24,386 bases of DNA from Clostridiales bacterium (GCA_026416355.1 JAOAFH010000185.1:1-24386); one strand, 5' to 3'. Numbered from the stretch's first letter, positions 7,859 through 15,893 are shown. Notes: a model not told the origin generated them from the letters alone. Numbers and translations: made by a program.

Positions 7859-9770
7859 ACACTATTAAAGATAATGAAACTTTCTTATTTTCATAATCTA
7901 TTTTTAATATCTTTGGTTTTACTACTTGACCTATCTTTAAAAAGTCATTTGGTCTATCTATCCTTCTTGTAGTTATCTGTGATATATGAATTAAGCCATC
8001 TACACCTTCAATTATTTCAACGAATGCACCATAATCAGTAAAGGCAACTACTTTTCCTAAAATTACATCACCTTCTTGATATTTTGAGATAAACTCATCC
8101 CAAGGTTCATTCATTGTTCTCTTAATACTACCTGAAACTTTATTTTCCTCTTTATTTATTTTAGTTATAACAATGGCTACCTCTTGATTTATTGTAAATT
8201 CTTTTTGAGGTTTAACCTTTCTATCCCATGAAACTTCTGAATTTGGTACAAATACATCGATAGGCCCAACTGTAACAAAAATACCTGAATCAATAAATGA
8301 TTTTATTTTGCCCTTTAGCACCTGACCGAAGGTTAACTCTTCAATAAACTGTTTTTTACTTTCTTGAGCCTTATTTTTTAATATATCTCTCCTTGAAACA
8401 ATTATTTCTACATTATTATTTCTCTGAACTTTAACTTCTATTATATTTACCTCTATTGGTTTATTAAGCACTATTTCATCATTTATTGTTGAATGCAGCT
8501 TTGAATGTGACTCAGGTAAAAATGCCTTAATTCCATTATATATACACTCATATCCACCTTTAACTTCAGATAAAACTTTTACTGTTATGGTTTTATTTTC
8601 ATTTTTTATTTTCTCTAATTCGTCAATAATATTATATTTTTCTATATTCAATCTACTTAAAACTACATTTCCTTCTTTATCTGACAATTTCACAACTTCT
8701 GCTTCACATATATCCCCTACTCTAAACTTCTCTAATAAATTTACTTCACCATTTGATGCTAAACTCTTTGGAATTATTGCGTCTGACTTATAACCTATAT
8801 CCACAAACACCTCATCTTTAGTAACATGAATTACTTTTCCTTCAACAACTTCCCCTACTTCAATTGACTTAAAGTCATAATCTAAGTCATCATCAGCTTT
8901 ATTATTATCATAACTTATTTTTTGCTCTGTTTCAGTTTTGGTTAAATTATTAATTTTTTCAACTACTGCTTTTATAGTATAATCTGGAGTTGAAGCCCCT
9001 GCTGTAATACCAATTTTATTAATATTGTTTAGCTCTTCTAAATTTAACTCGTTTTCATCCTCAATAAATAATGCCTTTTTACAATTTTCTTGACATATTT
9101 CAAATAGTTTTCTTGAGTTAGAACTGTCTTTGCCACCTATTACTATCATTAAATCTACTTGTTTAGACAGAGTTATTGCTTCAGACTGTCTTTCGTCAGT
9201 TGCACTACAAATTGTATTAAATATTAAAATCTCTTTAGCATTTTTTATTAACTCTCCAACAATCATAAACCACTTCTTTTGATTATAAGTTGTTTGTGCA
9301 ACTATACATATCTTCCCTAGATTTTTATTTATATCCTTTAATTGCTCTTCATTATTAATGATTAATGCTGAATTATTGCACCATCCATTTATACCTTTAA
9401 CTTCAGGATGATTTTCATCTCCAATTATAACTATTTTATATCCTTCACTATATTTTTGTTCAACAATTTTATGAATATGCTTAACATAAGGGCAAGTTGC
9501 ATCTACAATAGTAGCACCTTTTTTTTCTATTAAATCATATTCAGCTTTTGATATTCCATGGGACCTTACTATTATTCTATCCTTTTCATTTACTTCTTCT
9601 AAATTTTCAATGACACTTATTCCTTTTCTTTTTAAATCCTCAACTACTTGTTTGTTATGTATTATTGGACCATAAGTGAATATTCTTTCCCCGTCTTGGG
9701 AATTGGCCTTTTCAATTGCTTTTTTTACTCCAAAACAAAATCCTGCCGTTTTAGCTACCAAAATCTCCAT
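7857..9770 (-). CDS. ispH: Fused IspH (HMBPP reductase) – four ribosomal-S1-type RNA-binding domains
   Basis: Residues 1–275 are IspH, the [4Fe-4S] enzyme that turns HMBPP into IPP and DMAPP in the last step of the MEP isoprenoid pathway. The cluster cysteines Cys12, Cys93 and Cys188, and the substrate residues His38, His121 and Glu123, are all present. An acidic linker (about 280–300) leads to four S1-type OB domains: roughly 302–375, 390–462, 481–552 and 564–637. The last (GKVVAFTDYGAFVEI) is the most canonical. This fusion is common in Clostridia; the tail is generally taken to stand in for ribosomal protein S1, a family-level inference. The gene begins 1 nt after the plsC stop, so translational coupling is likely. 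It is last in the operon flavoprotein–aroH–cmk–plsC–ispH. Total length is 637 residues with no missing key residue. Confidence 0.97.
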   Translation of the reverse strand: MEILVAKTAGFCFGVKKAIEKANSQDGERIFTYGPIIHNKQVVEDLKRKGISVIENLEEVNEKDRIIVRSHGISKAEYDLIEKKGATIVDATCPYVKHIHKIVEQKYSEGYKIVIIGDENHPEVKGINGWCNNSALIINNEEQLKDINKNLGKICIVAQTTYNQKKWFMIVGELIKNAKEILIFNTICSATDERQSEAITLSKQVDLMIVIGGKDSSNSRKLFEICQENCKKALFIEDENELNLEELNNINKIGITAGASTPDYTIKAVVEKINNLTKTETEQKISYDNNKADDDLDYDFKSIEVGEVVEGKVIHVTKDEVFVDIGYKSDAIIPKSLASNGEVNLLEKFRVGDICEAEVVKLSDKEGNVVLSRLNIEKYNIIDELEKIKNENKTITVKVLSEVKGGYECIYNGIKAFLPESHSKLHSTINDEIVLNKPIEVNIIEVKVQRNNNVEIIVSRRDILKNKAQESKKQFIEELTFGQVLKGKIKSFIDSGIFVTVGPIDVFVPNSEVSWDRKVKPQKEFTINQEVAIVITKINKEENKVSGSIKRTMNEPWDEFISKYQEGDVILGKVVAFTDYGAFVEIIEGVDGLIHISQITTRRIDRPNDFLKIGQVVKPKILKIDYENKKVSLSLIV

Positions 9771-9771
9771 T

Positions 9772-10359
9772 TTACATCCCCTCTTTTAATTTTTTAATTT
9801 CATCCATTACTAGTTGGCTTAATTCTAGATAATCTTGGTTTGTCATTTTTTCTTTTTTATATTTTGAAAAATCAATTGGTTTACCAACAATAATTTTAAT
9901 TCTACTGAAAAGTTTATAATTTGCTTTTATGTAGACTGGTATTACTGGTTTTCCTGACTTTATTGAAAACATAGCTACACCAGGATTAGCTTTCCCAAAA
10001 TCTCCACCTTTAATTCTTGTCCCTTCTGGAAACAATCCAACAAGTTGTCCTTCTTTTAAATATTTTAATGTTGATTTAACAGCATTTAAATCTGCCTCTT
10101 GTCTTCTAACAGGGAAGACTCCTAGGCTTGTAAGTAATTTTTTAAGAAACTTGTTTTGAAACAATTCGTATTTTGCCATAAATCTTATTTCTCTTTTTAA
10201 GTAAACTCCAACAATTACAGGGTCTAACCAATGAAAATGATTTGGACAAATTAAAGCACCCTCATCCTTTGGTATATTTTCTTCTCCAATTACTTTAACA
10301 CTATAAACAGGAAAAAATATGCATTTTACAATCTTTTGACATATGGAATAAAAACTCAT
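9772..10359 (-). CDS. plsC: 1-acyl-sn-glycerol-3-phosphate acyltransferase
   Basis: This membrane-associated enzyme adds the second acyl chain to lysophosphatidic acid, giving phosphatidic acid for phospholipid synthesis. The 195-residue protein has the acyltransferase motif NHFHWLDP, with the catalytic His41-x4-Asp46, and the glycerophosphate-binding motif FPEGTR (110–115). The N-terminal hydrophobic stretch (about 9–24) is probably a membrane-associating helix. Its ATG overlaps the cmk stop as ATGA, indicating translational coupling. It is shorter than proteobacterial PlsC but typical of Bacillota. Confidence 0.94.
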   Translation of the reverse strand: MSFYSICQKIVKCIFFPVYSVKVIGEENIPKDEGALICPNHFHWLDPVIVGVYLKREIRFMAKYELFQNKFLKKLLTSLGVFPVRRQEADLNAVKSTLKYLKEGQLVGLFPEGTRIKGGDFGKANPGVAMFSIKSGKPVIPVYIKANYKLFSRIKIIVGKPIDFSKYKKEKMTNQDYLELSQLVMDEIKKLKEGM

Positions 10360-11018
10360 ATGTTCACTCCTTTTTTAATAATTGATATAATTTCGTCAAC
10401 AACCTCTTCAATGCTCTTGCCTGTTGTATCCACTAATATCGCATCCTCAGCTTGTCTTAATGGATTTACTTCTCTAGTTGAATCGATTGTATCTCTTTTT
10501 CTAATATCTTCACAAATTTCTTCAAACGTAATGTCAACACCTTTATTTTGCATTTCGATATATCGTCTGTTAGCTCTTTCTTCAACAGATGCAGTTAAAA
10601 AAATCTTAATTTCAGCATTTTTTAAAACATTTGTTCCAATATCTCTTCCATCCATTATTACACTAGTGTTTTCTGCCATCAGTCTTTGAAGATACACCAA
10701 TCTTTCTCTAACTATTGGCATAGCCGCCACTTCTGAAACCCTTGTACTAACATAAGGCATTCTAATCTCTTCTGAAACATCATCTCCATCTAACAAAACT
10801 CTTCCATTTACCAATTCAACCTTTGTATTTTCAACTATCTTTTTAACATTATCAAAATCACCAAAATTAACATTATTATTTATTAATTTTAATGTAATTG
10901 CACGATACATTGCACCTGTATCAATATACTCTATACCTAGCTTTTGAGCAACTAATTTTGATATGGTACTTTTTCCTGCTCCAGCAGGTCCATCTACTGC
11001 AATTGCAAACTTTTTCAT
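10356..11018 (-). CDS. cmk: Cytidylate kinase
   Basis: CMP/dCMP kinase makes CDP/dCDP from ATP in the cytosol. The 220 residues match the short (type 1) family. The P-loop GPAGAGKST (10–18), the substrate region DTGAMYRA, and the DGRDIGT motif that contacts the nucleotide base and sugar are present. An AGGAGGATT ribosome site precedes the ATG. It is third in the leftward operon, 39 nt after aroH and overlapping plsC by 4 nt. Cmk next to ispH–S1 parallels the cmk–rpsA order seen in many bacteria. Confidence 0.97.
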   Translation of the reverse strand: MKKFAIAVDGPAGAGKSTISKLVAQKLGIEYIDTGAMYRAITLKLINNNVNFGDFDNVKKIVENTKVELVNGRVLLDGDDVSEEIRMPYVSTRVSEVAAMPIVRERLVYLQRLMAENTSVIMDGRDIGTNVLKNAEIKIFLTASVEERANRRYIEMQNKGVDITFEEICEDIRKRDTIDSTREVNPLRQAEDAILVDTTGKSIEEVVDEIISIIKKGVNI

Positions 11019-11057
11019 TTAAAATCCTCCTGTCACAAATAATATTCTATATTAAAA

Positions 11058-11420
11058 TTAAAATTCCTTCATTAAATCTGGTCTTAAAATTTTAGCTTTT
11101 CTTAAAAATATATGATTAACATCAGTTTGAGCTTTATTTTCATTTACAAGCATTAAAACCCTAATACATTTTTCAAGAGAGTTTTCTACATGCATTTCTT
11201 GAAAACATAATAAACCTGCATATTTAATTCCTAAATTACGTGCCGCTTCAGCAGGATAAGCTGATTTTATGTCCCTTGTTGCTGTGAATATAATTGATAC
11301 AATTGATTCAATATCAACATTATTCCTATCAATCATTTCATTTAGTAAAACTTCAGTTTCTTTTATAATTTCATCTTTTCTATCAAAATCTACTGTTGTT
11401 GCACCTCTTATTGAGTACAT
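11058..11420 (-). CDS. aroH: Monofunctional chorismate mutase, AroH class
   Basis: This enzyme converts chorismate to prephenate for phenylalanine and tyrosine synthesis. It is a trimeric alpha/beta-barrel type, not the all-helical AroQ type. The 120-residue length and pattern fit the Bacillus subtilis enzyme: Arg5, Arg61, Glu75 and Arg87 correspond to its Arg7, Arg63, Glu78 and Arg90. The residue matching Tyr108 is Phe105 (HIFLRKA), a conservative change that removes one hydrogen bond to the substrate. The ribosome site AGGAGG is fused to the stop codon of the upstream flavoprotein gene. It is second in the operon; no other shikimate gene is nearby. Confidence 0.94.
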   Translation of the reverse strand: MYSIRGATTVDFDRKDEIIKETEVLLNEMIDRNNVDIESIVSIIFTATRDIKSAYPAEAARNLGIKYAGLLCFQEMHVENSLEKCIRVLMLVNENKAQTDVNHIFLRKAKILRPDLMKEF

Positions 11421-11431
11421 TTATATTCCTC

Positions 11432-12655
11432 CTAACAATTAACCCCTGCACAATAACCTGTACTAAATGCTATTTGTAAGTTAAATCCACCTGTAAGTGC
11501 ATCAACATCTAAAAGCTCTCCAACAATATACAATCCTTCAACTATTTTTGATTCCATTGTTGAGGGATCTACTTCTTTAACGTTAACCCCACCTCTTGTT
11601 ACTATTGCTTCTTCTATTGGTCTAGTTCCAATAACAGTAACTTTAAAATGTTTTAGCAAATAACCAAGTTCCTGTCTTTCTTGTTTAGTAATTGAGTTTA
11701 CAACCTTATCCTCTGGTATATTACTTAATTTTATAACAACTGGTATAAGTTTTTTAGGTAATAATTCATCCAATGAATTTTTAAATTGCCTATTGATATT
11801 TTGTTGAAAATCTTTTAGTATTCTTTTATCTAGTTCATCACTTGTTAGTGCAGGCTTTAAATCAATAAAAATCTCTACTTCATTAGGTAGAATATCTGAT
11901 ACCTTTCTACTTGCTGATAAAATTATTGGTCCTGAAACTCCAAAGTGTGTAAATAACATTTCACCAAAATCTTTATATATTGTTTTTCCTTTATATTTTA
12001 CATCAATACTTACATTTTTAAGTGATAACCCCATTAAATCTTTTATCCACTCTTCTTTACACACAAGTGGAATTAGCGATGGCCTAATCTCAGTTATTGT
12101 ATGTCCTAATTTCTTTGCAAAATAATAACCATCTCCCGTTGAACCTGTACCAGGATAAGATTTACCACCTGTAGCTAAAATTACACTATCACACTTTATT
12201 ACCTTATCATTGTTTATTTCAACACTATAAATTTTATTATCCTTAGCTATAATATCAGTAACCTTTGTATTAAGCAATATATTAACTCCATTTTCCTTTA
12301 AATAAGCTTCAAAGCACTTTATTATGTCACTTGATTTATCTGATTCTGGAAAAACCCTATCTCCTCTTTCAACTTTTAACTTAACACCTTTTGCCTCAAT
12401 CATCTGCATTAAATCATAATTAGTAAAAGTATATAGTGAACTATACATAAATGTTCCATTACCTGGTATGTTTTGTATTATTTCTTCTATATCCTTATTG
12501 CTAGTTACATTACAACGTCCTTTTCCAGTTATAAATATTTTTTTACCTAGTTTCTCATTTTTTTCTATTAAATAAACATCATTACCTCTTTCAGCTGCTT
12601 TTATTGCTGCCATCATACCTGCAGCTCCTCCACCAACAACTACTACTCTTTTCAT
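11432..12655 (-). CDS. YhiN/HI0933/BaiN-family NAD(P)/FAD-dependent oxidoreductase
   Basis: This 407-residue flavoprotein has an N-terminal FAD-binding Rossmann motif (VVGGGAAG, about 6–13). The family signature GKKIFITGKGRCNVT (37–51) follows, and the C-terminal family block GELLDVDALTGGFNLQIAFSTG closes the FAD site. Members are annotated variously as aminoacetone oxidase-like, or as BaiN (a bile-acid 3-oxo-Delta4 reductase in one gut Clostridium). The true substrate of this copy is not established, and housekeeping operon context argues against a specialised bile-acid role. It is the first gene of the operon with aroH, cmk, plsC and ispH. The upstream 118 bp must hold the operon promoter, but I could not pick a convincing one. 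Confidence 0.9.
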   Translation of the reverse strand: MKRVVVVGGGAAGMMAAIKAAERGNDVYLIEKNEKLGKKIFITGKGRCNVTSNKDIEEIIQNIPGNGTFMYSSLYTFTNYDLMQMIEAKGVKLKVERGDRVFPESDKSSDIIKCFEAYLKENGVNILLNTKVTDIIAKDNKIYSVEINNDKVIKCDSVILATGGKSYPGTGSTGDGYYFAKKLGHTITEIRPSLIPLVCKEEWIKDLMGLSLKNVSIDVKYKGKTIYKDFGEMLFTHFGVSGPIILSASRKVSDILPNEVEIFIDLKPALTSDELDKRILKDFQQNINRQFKNSLDELLPKKLIPVVIKLSNIPEDKVVNSITKQERQELGYLLKHFKVTVIGTRPIEEAIVTRGGVNVKEVDPSTMESKIVEGLYIVGELLDVDALTGGFNLQIAFSTGYCAGVNC

Positions 12656-12725
12656 TTTTATCTCCTCACCAATAAAACAAAATTTTTATTTAAATTTCTA
12701 TCAAATATTTCTCTAAAAATATTTT

Positions 12726-12755
12726 TACAATAACTACGACATAAAATACAATAAC
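12726..12755. repeat. 9-bp direct repeat at 21-bp spacing upstream of the flavoprotein–aroH–cmk operon
   Basis: TACAATAAC occurs at 12726–12734 and again at 12747–12755, exactly 21 bp apart (two helical turns). It lies in the intergenic region that must hold the operon promoter. It could be a tandem protein-binding site. No matching regulator is recognised. Confidence 0.35.
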
Positions 12756-12774
12756 ATAAAAACACAAAAAAATA

Positions 12775-12796
12775 AATAAGCCCTAATGGGCCTATT
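12775..12796 (-). terminator. Rho-independent terminator of the RpiR-type regulator gene
   Basis: On the − strand AATAGGCCC, a 4-nt loop and GGGCTTATT make a 9-bp stem with one G·U pair, followed by TTATTTTTTT. The left arm contains the stop codon of the regulator gene. It isolates the regulator from the downstream operon. Confidence 0.75.
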
Positions 12797-13673
12797 CATG
12801 ATTAATTTTATTTTTATAACTATAAACATTATTTTCTTCCCAAATTTCTTCAAGAGTATTAAACGTGTCTGCTGTCTTTTCCTTTTCCTTTAATCCAACA
12901 GCAACAATTAATGCATTTATTAAACTCAATGGCGCAACCAATGAATCAACAAATGAAACCATGTTACTTTGTGCAATTAAAGTATAATCTGAATATGTTG
13001 CAAGAGGTGAAAGTAAGCTATCAGTTATTGTTATAACCTTTGCTCCTCTGCTCTTTGAAAATTTTAACGCATCTACTGTTCTTGTTGAATATCTTGGGAA
13101 ACCAATACCTATTACTAAGTCATCTTTTCCAACCCTAAGAAGTTTTTCAAAAACATCACTTATACCTGTTGAAACAATTCTTACATTATCTAATATTAAA
13201 TTAAGATAAAAACCTAGAAATTCTACAAGCGCTTGTGAACTTCTGAAACCTACAATGTAAATTCTTTTGGCTTTTAAAATTTCATCAACAGCTGAATCAA
13301 AAGTATCTACATTTATTTTTTCAAGCGTTGCACGTAGATTTTCCATATCAGCTTTTAATACACTTTTTAATGCATTTTCTTCTACAAAATAATCGTTTGA
13401 AATCTCAATTCTTTGAACACTTGTTAATTTATTCTTTATTAATTCTTGAAGTGCTTTTTGTAATTTTGGATAACCACTATACCCAAGTTCATTTGCAAAT
13501 CTAACAACTGTTGATTCACTTACACCTACAGTTGTACCAAGTTTAGCCGCTGTCATAAATGCAGCTTTGTCATAATGCTTTAAAATATATTCCGCTATTA
13601 ACTTTTGACCCTTACTTAATCTAGGAAATTTTAATTGAATTAATTTCATTAAATCCTGCTTGTTTTCTTGCAT
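12792..13673 (-). CDS. MurR/RpiR-family transcriptional regulator with SIS domain
   Basis: A DNA-binding regulator of 293 residues. The N-terminal RpiR helix-turn-helix lies at about 37–80 (AAKLGTTVGVSESTVVRFANELGYSGYP). A C-terminal SIS phosphosugar-binding domain follows from about 110 to 270. Family members usually respond to sugar phosphates or sialic/N-acetyl sugars; the ligand here cannot be told. The start is placed at the ATG at 13673, 9 nt after GAGGG. The longer frame (GTG at 13733) would run through a clear promoter whose −10 lies at 13715–13720, so it is unlikely. The gene has its own promoter, a TTGTACAA palindrome near the transcription start, and an upstream TGAAATTTCA palindrome. 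No sugar-uptake or catabolic operon is adjacent, so it may act in trans. Confidence 0.92.
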   Translation of the reverse strand: MQENKQDLMKLIQLKFPRLSKGQKLIAEYILKHYDKAAFMTAAKLGTTVGVSESTVVRFANELGYSGYPKLQKALQELIKNKLTSVQRIEISNDYFVEENALKSVLKADMENLRATLEKINVDTFDSAVDEILKAKRIYIVGFRSSQALVEFLGFYLNLILDNVRIVSTGISDVFEKLLRVGKDDLVIGIGFPRYSTRTVDALKFSKSRGAKVITITDSLLSPLATYSDYTLIAQSNMVSFVDSLVAPLSLINALIVAVGLKEKEKTADTFNTLEEIWEENNVYSYKNKINHE

Positions 13674-13702
13674 ATTATCCATCCCTCTTCTATTTGTCAT
13701 TG

Positions 13703-13743
13703 TTGTACAAGCATATTTTATCATCTTTTTCACTAAATTGCAA
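13703..13743 (-). promoter_or_regulatory. Promoter of the RpiR-type regulator with a TTGTACAA palindrome at the expected start point
   Basis: Leftward, TTGCAA (13743–13738), a 17-nt spacer and TAAAAT (13720–13715), with TG before it, form a good sigma-A promoter. TTGTACAA at 13703–13710 sits where transcription should start. The same ten bases, GCTTGTACAA on the − strand, recur upstream of cstA. Confidence 0.6.
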
Positions 13744-13756
13744 TAATATTTGCATT

Positions 13757-13766
13757 TGAAATTTCA
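13757..13766. promoter_or_regulatory. TGAAATTTCA palindrome upstream of the RpiR-type gene
   Basis: A perfect 10-bp palindrome lies 13 bp upstream of the −35 of the regulator gene, between it and surE. RpiR-family operators are often TGAAA/TTTCA-type palindromes, so this is a candidate autoregulatory site. The family comparison is from memory, and a 10-bp AT-rich palindrome can occur by chance. Confidence 0.35.
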
Positions 13767-13782
13767 TGATGTTAAACCTGCG

Positions 13783-14568
13783 TCATATTTGTCCTTCATT
13801 AAATTTAAATGAATTTATAAAGTTTTCTTCTACATTCTTTATTAAATTAAAATTAGTTAAATCAAAGTGTAGCGGTGTTATCGTAATATATTTTTGAGAA
13901 TTAAAATATACATCTGTATTTTCCTTTGTATTATTTATTGGTTCCCCCTTTATCTCATAAACAATTTCTTCTCCATTTGCAGTTTTTTCGATGAAACAAT
14001 TTGAATAAATCCTCGTTCCTAAATTGCAAACCTTAAAACCTTTTATTTTATCGTAGTCTAAATTAGGAACATTTATATTCAAAACCACATCATTTCCAAT
14101 GCTTAATACATCTACCTTCGATAAAAACTCAACAATAAATTTTGCTGCCACATTATAATTTATTTTTCCATTTCCCCTATCCATAGAAATAGCAATTGAA
14201 TGAATATTATAAATAGCTGCTTCAATTGCAGCTGAAACAGTACCGGAATATAATACATCTGTTCCTAGATTTAGTCCATCATTTATTCCTGAGATAACTA
14301 AATCAATCTTATCTTCCATTAGTTTATTAATAGCAATTTTTACGCAATCAGCTGGAGTTCCATCAACTGAAAAACATTCGCAATTTATATCATTTAATTT
14401 TACTTTTTTAACTGTTAATGGCCTATAAATTGTTATTGAATGTCCACAAGCACTTCTTTGTTCTGATGGCGCAACAACCATTATCTCATGTTTACTTTGT
14501 AAAACCTTTGCTAGTTCATAAATTCCTTCAGCGTTTATACCATCATCGTTAGTTAATAATATTCTCAT
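13783..14568 (-). CDS. surE: 5'-nucleotidase SurE
   Basis: SurE is a divalent-metal nucleotidase/exopolyphosphatase of the cytosol, linked to stationary-phase survival. The 261-residue protein has the metal-site motif TNDDGI (Asp8, Asp9), Ser39 in APSEQRSACGHS, and SGIND with Asn96, completing the expected metal ligands. The LYSGTVSAA helix start is also intact. GGAGGCGAT lies before the ATG. The stop is 110 nt before the start of the RpiR-type gene on the same strand; that gene has its own promoter, so co-transcription is only possible, not needed. The upstream side is divergent from the 14647 gene across 78 bp. Confidence 0.96.
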   Translation of the reverse strand: MRILLTNDDGINAEGIYELAKVLQSKHEIMVVAPSEQRSACGHSITIYRPLTVKKVKLNDINCECFSVDGTPADCVKIAINKLMEDKIDLVISGINDGLNLGTDVLYSGTVSAAIEAAIYNIHSIAISMDRGNGKINYNVAAKFIVEFLSKVDVLSIGNDVVLNINVPNLDYDKIKGFKVCNLGTRIYSNCFIEKTANGEEIVYEIKGEPINNTKENTDVYFNSQKYITITPLHFDLTNFNLIKNVEENFINSFKFNEGQI

Positions 14569-14646
14569 TTTATCGCCTCCATAAAATTTTCATATATTTA
14601 TTATTTTTATTACATAATATAATTAAACATACAAGAAAGGAGCAAA

Positions 14647-15300
14647 ATGATGATCCAAATAGATGATGCAGGAAGTGGTAGCTTAGTTGGTGGAACAGTA
14701 ATAGGTTTATTAAAAATTGAATCAAATGATTATTTATGGGATGTTATTCCTATTAAATATTTTAAATCTCCTTATTTTGAAAATAAAAGATATGAAGATT
14801 ATGCCCTTTCGCTTATAAAGAAATATCTTAAACAATTAAATATTACAAAAGATGAACCTATCGAAATTTGTCAAGGATATATCTTTGACAAATCCCGAAG
14901 GTTCTTACTTGAAAATGGATATAACATTATTAGTACAAAAATAAATGACCCACTTCAAAATTTAATTGAAGACTCTTTTATTCAATATATTACAGACTTA
15001 GGTGTTCCTTACGAATATTTAAAGTATACTAAATATCCATTTCACTTTCATAAGATGCTTCGATGGGTTTTTGCTGATAAAAATAGACGAATTAAATTAT
15101 GTAAAACAGCTTGGAACAGTTGGCAAAAGTACAAAGACATCGATTTAAAAAACTACTCTGATTACATTGTATCTGGAAATTTTACATGTTTAAAATGTGG
15201 AAAGAAAATAGTCACTCCTTCTAAAATAAAGGTTATTGAATTTTACACAAATAAAAAGCAATTTATTTATTTACACGACAATTGTCATTCTTTTCAATAA
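14647..15300 (+). CDS. Unrecognised protein with RNase-HII-like N-terminal motif and C-terminal cysteine pair
   Basis: This 217-residue cytosolic-looking protein has no signal peptide or membrane segment. Residues 3–20 (IQIDDAGSGSLVGGTVIG) resemble the first catalytic motif of RNase HII (DEAGRGPLxGxVV), with Asp6 and Asp7 in place of Asp-Glu. Later acidic positions in suitable surroundings are Glu73 (EPIEICQGYIFD), Asp101 and Glu108/Asp109 (INDPLQNLIEDSF). The C-terminus has Cys181-x2-Cys184 and, 26 residues on, His210 and Cys213 (HDNCH), a likely zinc ribbon. An RNase-H-like nuclease fold is an inference from the motif only. I recall similar uncharacterised clostridial proteins but no assigned function. 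Two ATG codons lie in tandem (14647, 14650) after AAGGAG; the second has the better spacing. Its 3' end overlaps mnmM by 38 bp. Confidence 0.8.
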   Translation: MMIQIDDAGSGSLVGGTVIGLLKIESNDYLWDVIPIKYFKSPYFENKRYEDYALSLIKKYLKQLNITKDEPIEICQGYIFDKSRRFLLENGYNIISTKINDPLQNLIEDSFIQYITDLGVPYEYLKYTKYPFHFHKMLRWVFADKNRRIKLCKTAWNSWQKYKDIDLKNYSDYIVSGNFTCLKCGKKIVTPSKIKVIEFYTNKKQFIYLHDNCHSFQ

Positions 15301-15841
15301 CAACCAAAAATGGTGCGTTATTTCTATTTAAAAAGCTAATTTGCATAACTGAATATTTTTTTGAGTCTAGACTTTTTATTAGATCAAGCACAGCTTCTGC
15401 TTCTTTTGCTCCTTCATCATGACCAATATAGGCAGCTACTGTCATAAGTCCACCTGGCATCAATAATTCAAGTGATTTTTCTAATGCTATCAATGTAGTT
15501 TCTTTCTTAGTTGTGATTGATTTATCAGCACCAGGTAAATAGCCTAAGTTAAACATAATAACTTTAACTTTATCATGGACATATCTATCAATATTCTCAT
15601 GACCATCATTTATAACCTCTACATTATTAATATTTTCATCAGCAATCATTTTTTTGAATTTAACTACTGCCTCATCTTGTATATCAAAGGCATAAACTTT
15701 TCCGTTAGGCGTTAACCCACTTAGAAAAATTGTGTCATTTCCATTTCCGAGTGTTGCATCTACAACTAAATCACCGTCTGTAACTACACTTTTTATTAAA
15801 TTGTGTGCCATTGTTGTTGCCTTCAATACTACTTTGTACAT
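15263..15841 (-). CDS. mnmM: tRNA 5-aminomethyl-2-thiouridine methyltransferase MnmM (YtqB family)
   Basis: This SAM-dependent class I methyltransferase has 192 residues. SAM motif I is VDATLGNGNDT (27–37), the acidic SAM-ribose residue is in AFDIQD (Asp53), and the family signature NLGYLPGADK (98–107) replaces the usual NPPY. In Bacillus subtilis the homologue YtqB was shown to make the last methyl transfer to mnm5s2U34 in tRNA. The older name is putative rRNA methylase. GGAGTG precedes the ATG. The gene starts only 26 nt downstream of the cstA terminator, leaving little room for a promoter, so it may rely on read-through or a promoter within that hairpin. The 3' end overlaps the convergent 14647 gene. 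Confidence 0.9.
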   Translation of the reverse strand: MYKVVLKATTMAHNLIKSVVTDGDLVVDATLGNGNDTIFLSGLTPNGKVYAFDIQDEAVVKFKKMIADENINNVEVINDGHENIDRYVHDKVKVIMFNLGYLPGADKSITTKKETTLIALEKSLELLMPGGLMTVAAYIGHDEGAKEAEAVLDLIKSLDSKKYSVMQISFLNRNNAPFLVVIEKNDNCRVNK

Positions 15842-15866
15842 TTTATTTCACTCCTTGCAAAAAATG

Positions 15867-15893
15867 ATAATAGAGGGTAAACCCCTCTATTAT
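15867..15893 (-). terminator. Rho-independent terminator of cstA
   Basis: On the − strand ATAATAGAGGG, GTTTA and CCCTCTATTAT form an 11-bp stem, followed by CATTTTTTG. It begins 7 nt after the cstA stop and ends 26 nt before the mnmM start codon. Confidence 0.85.

Noticed and set aside
13674..13733. Longer N-terminus of the RpiR-type protein from GTG at 13733
   Set aside because: It would place a good promoter −10 and the ribosome site inside the gene; the ATG at 13673 has the better ribosome site.
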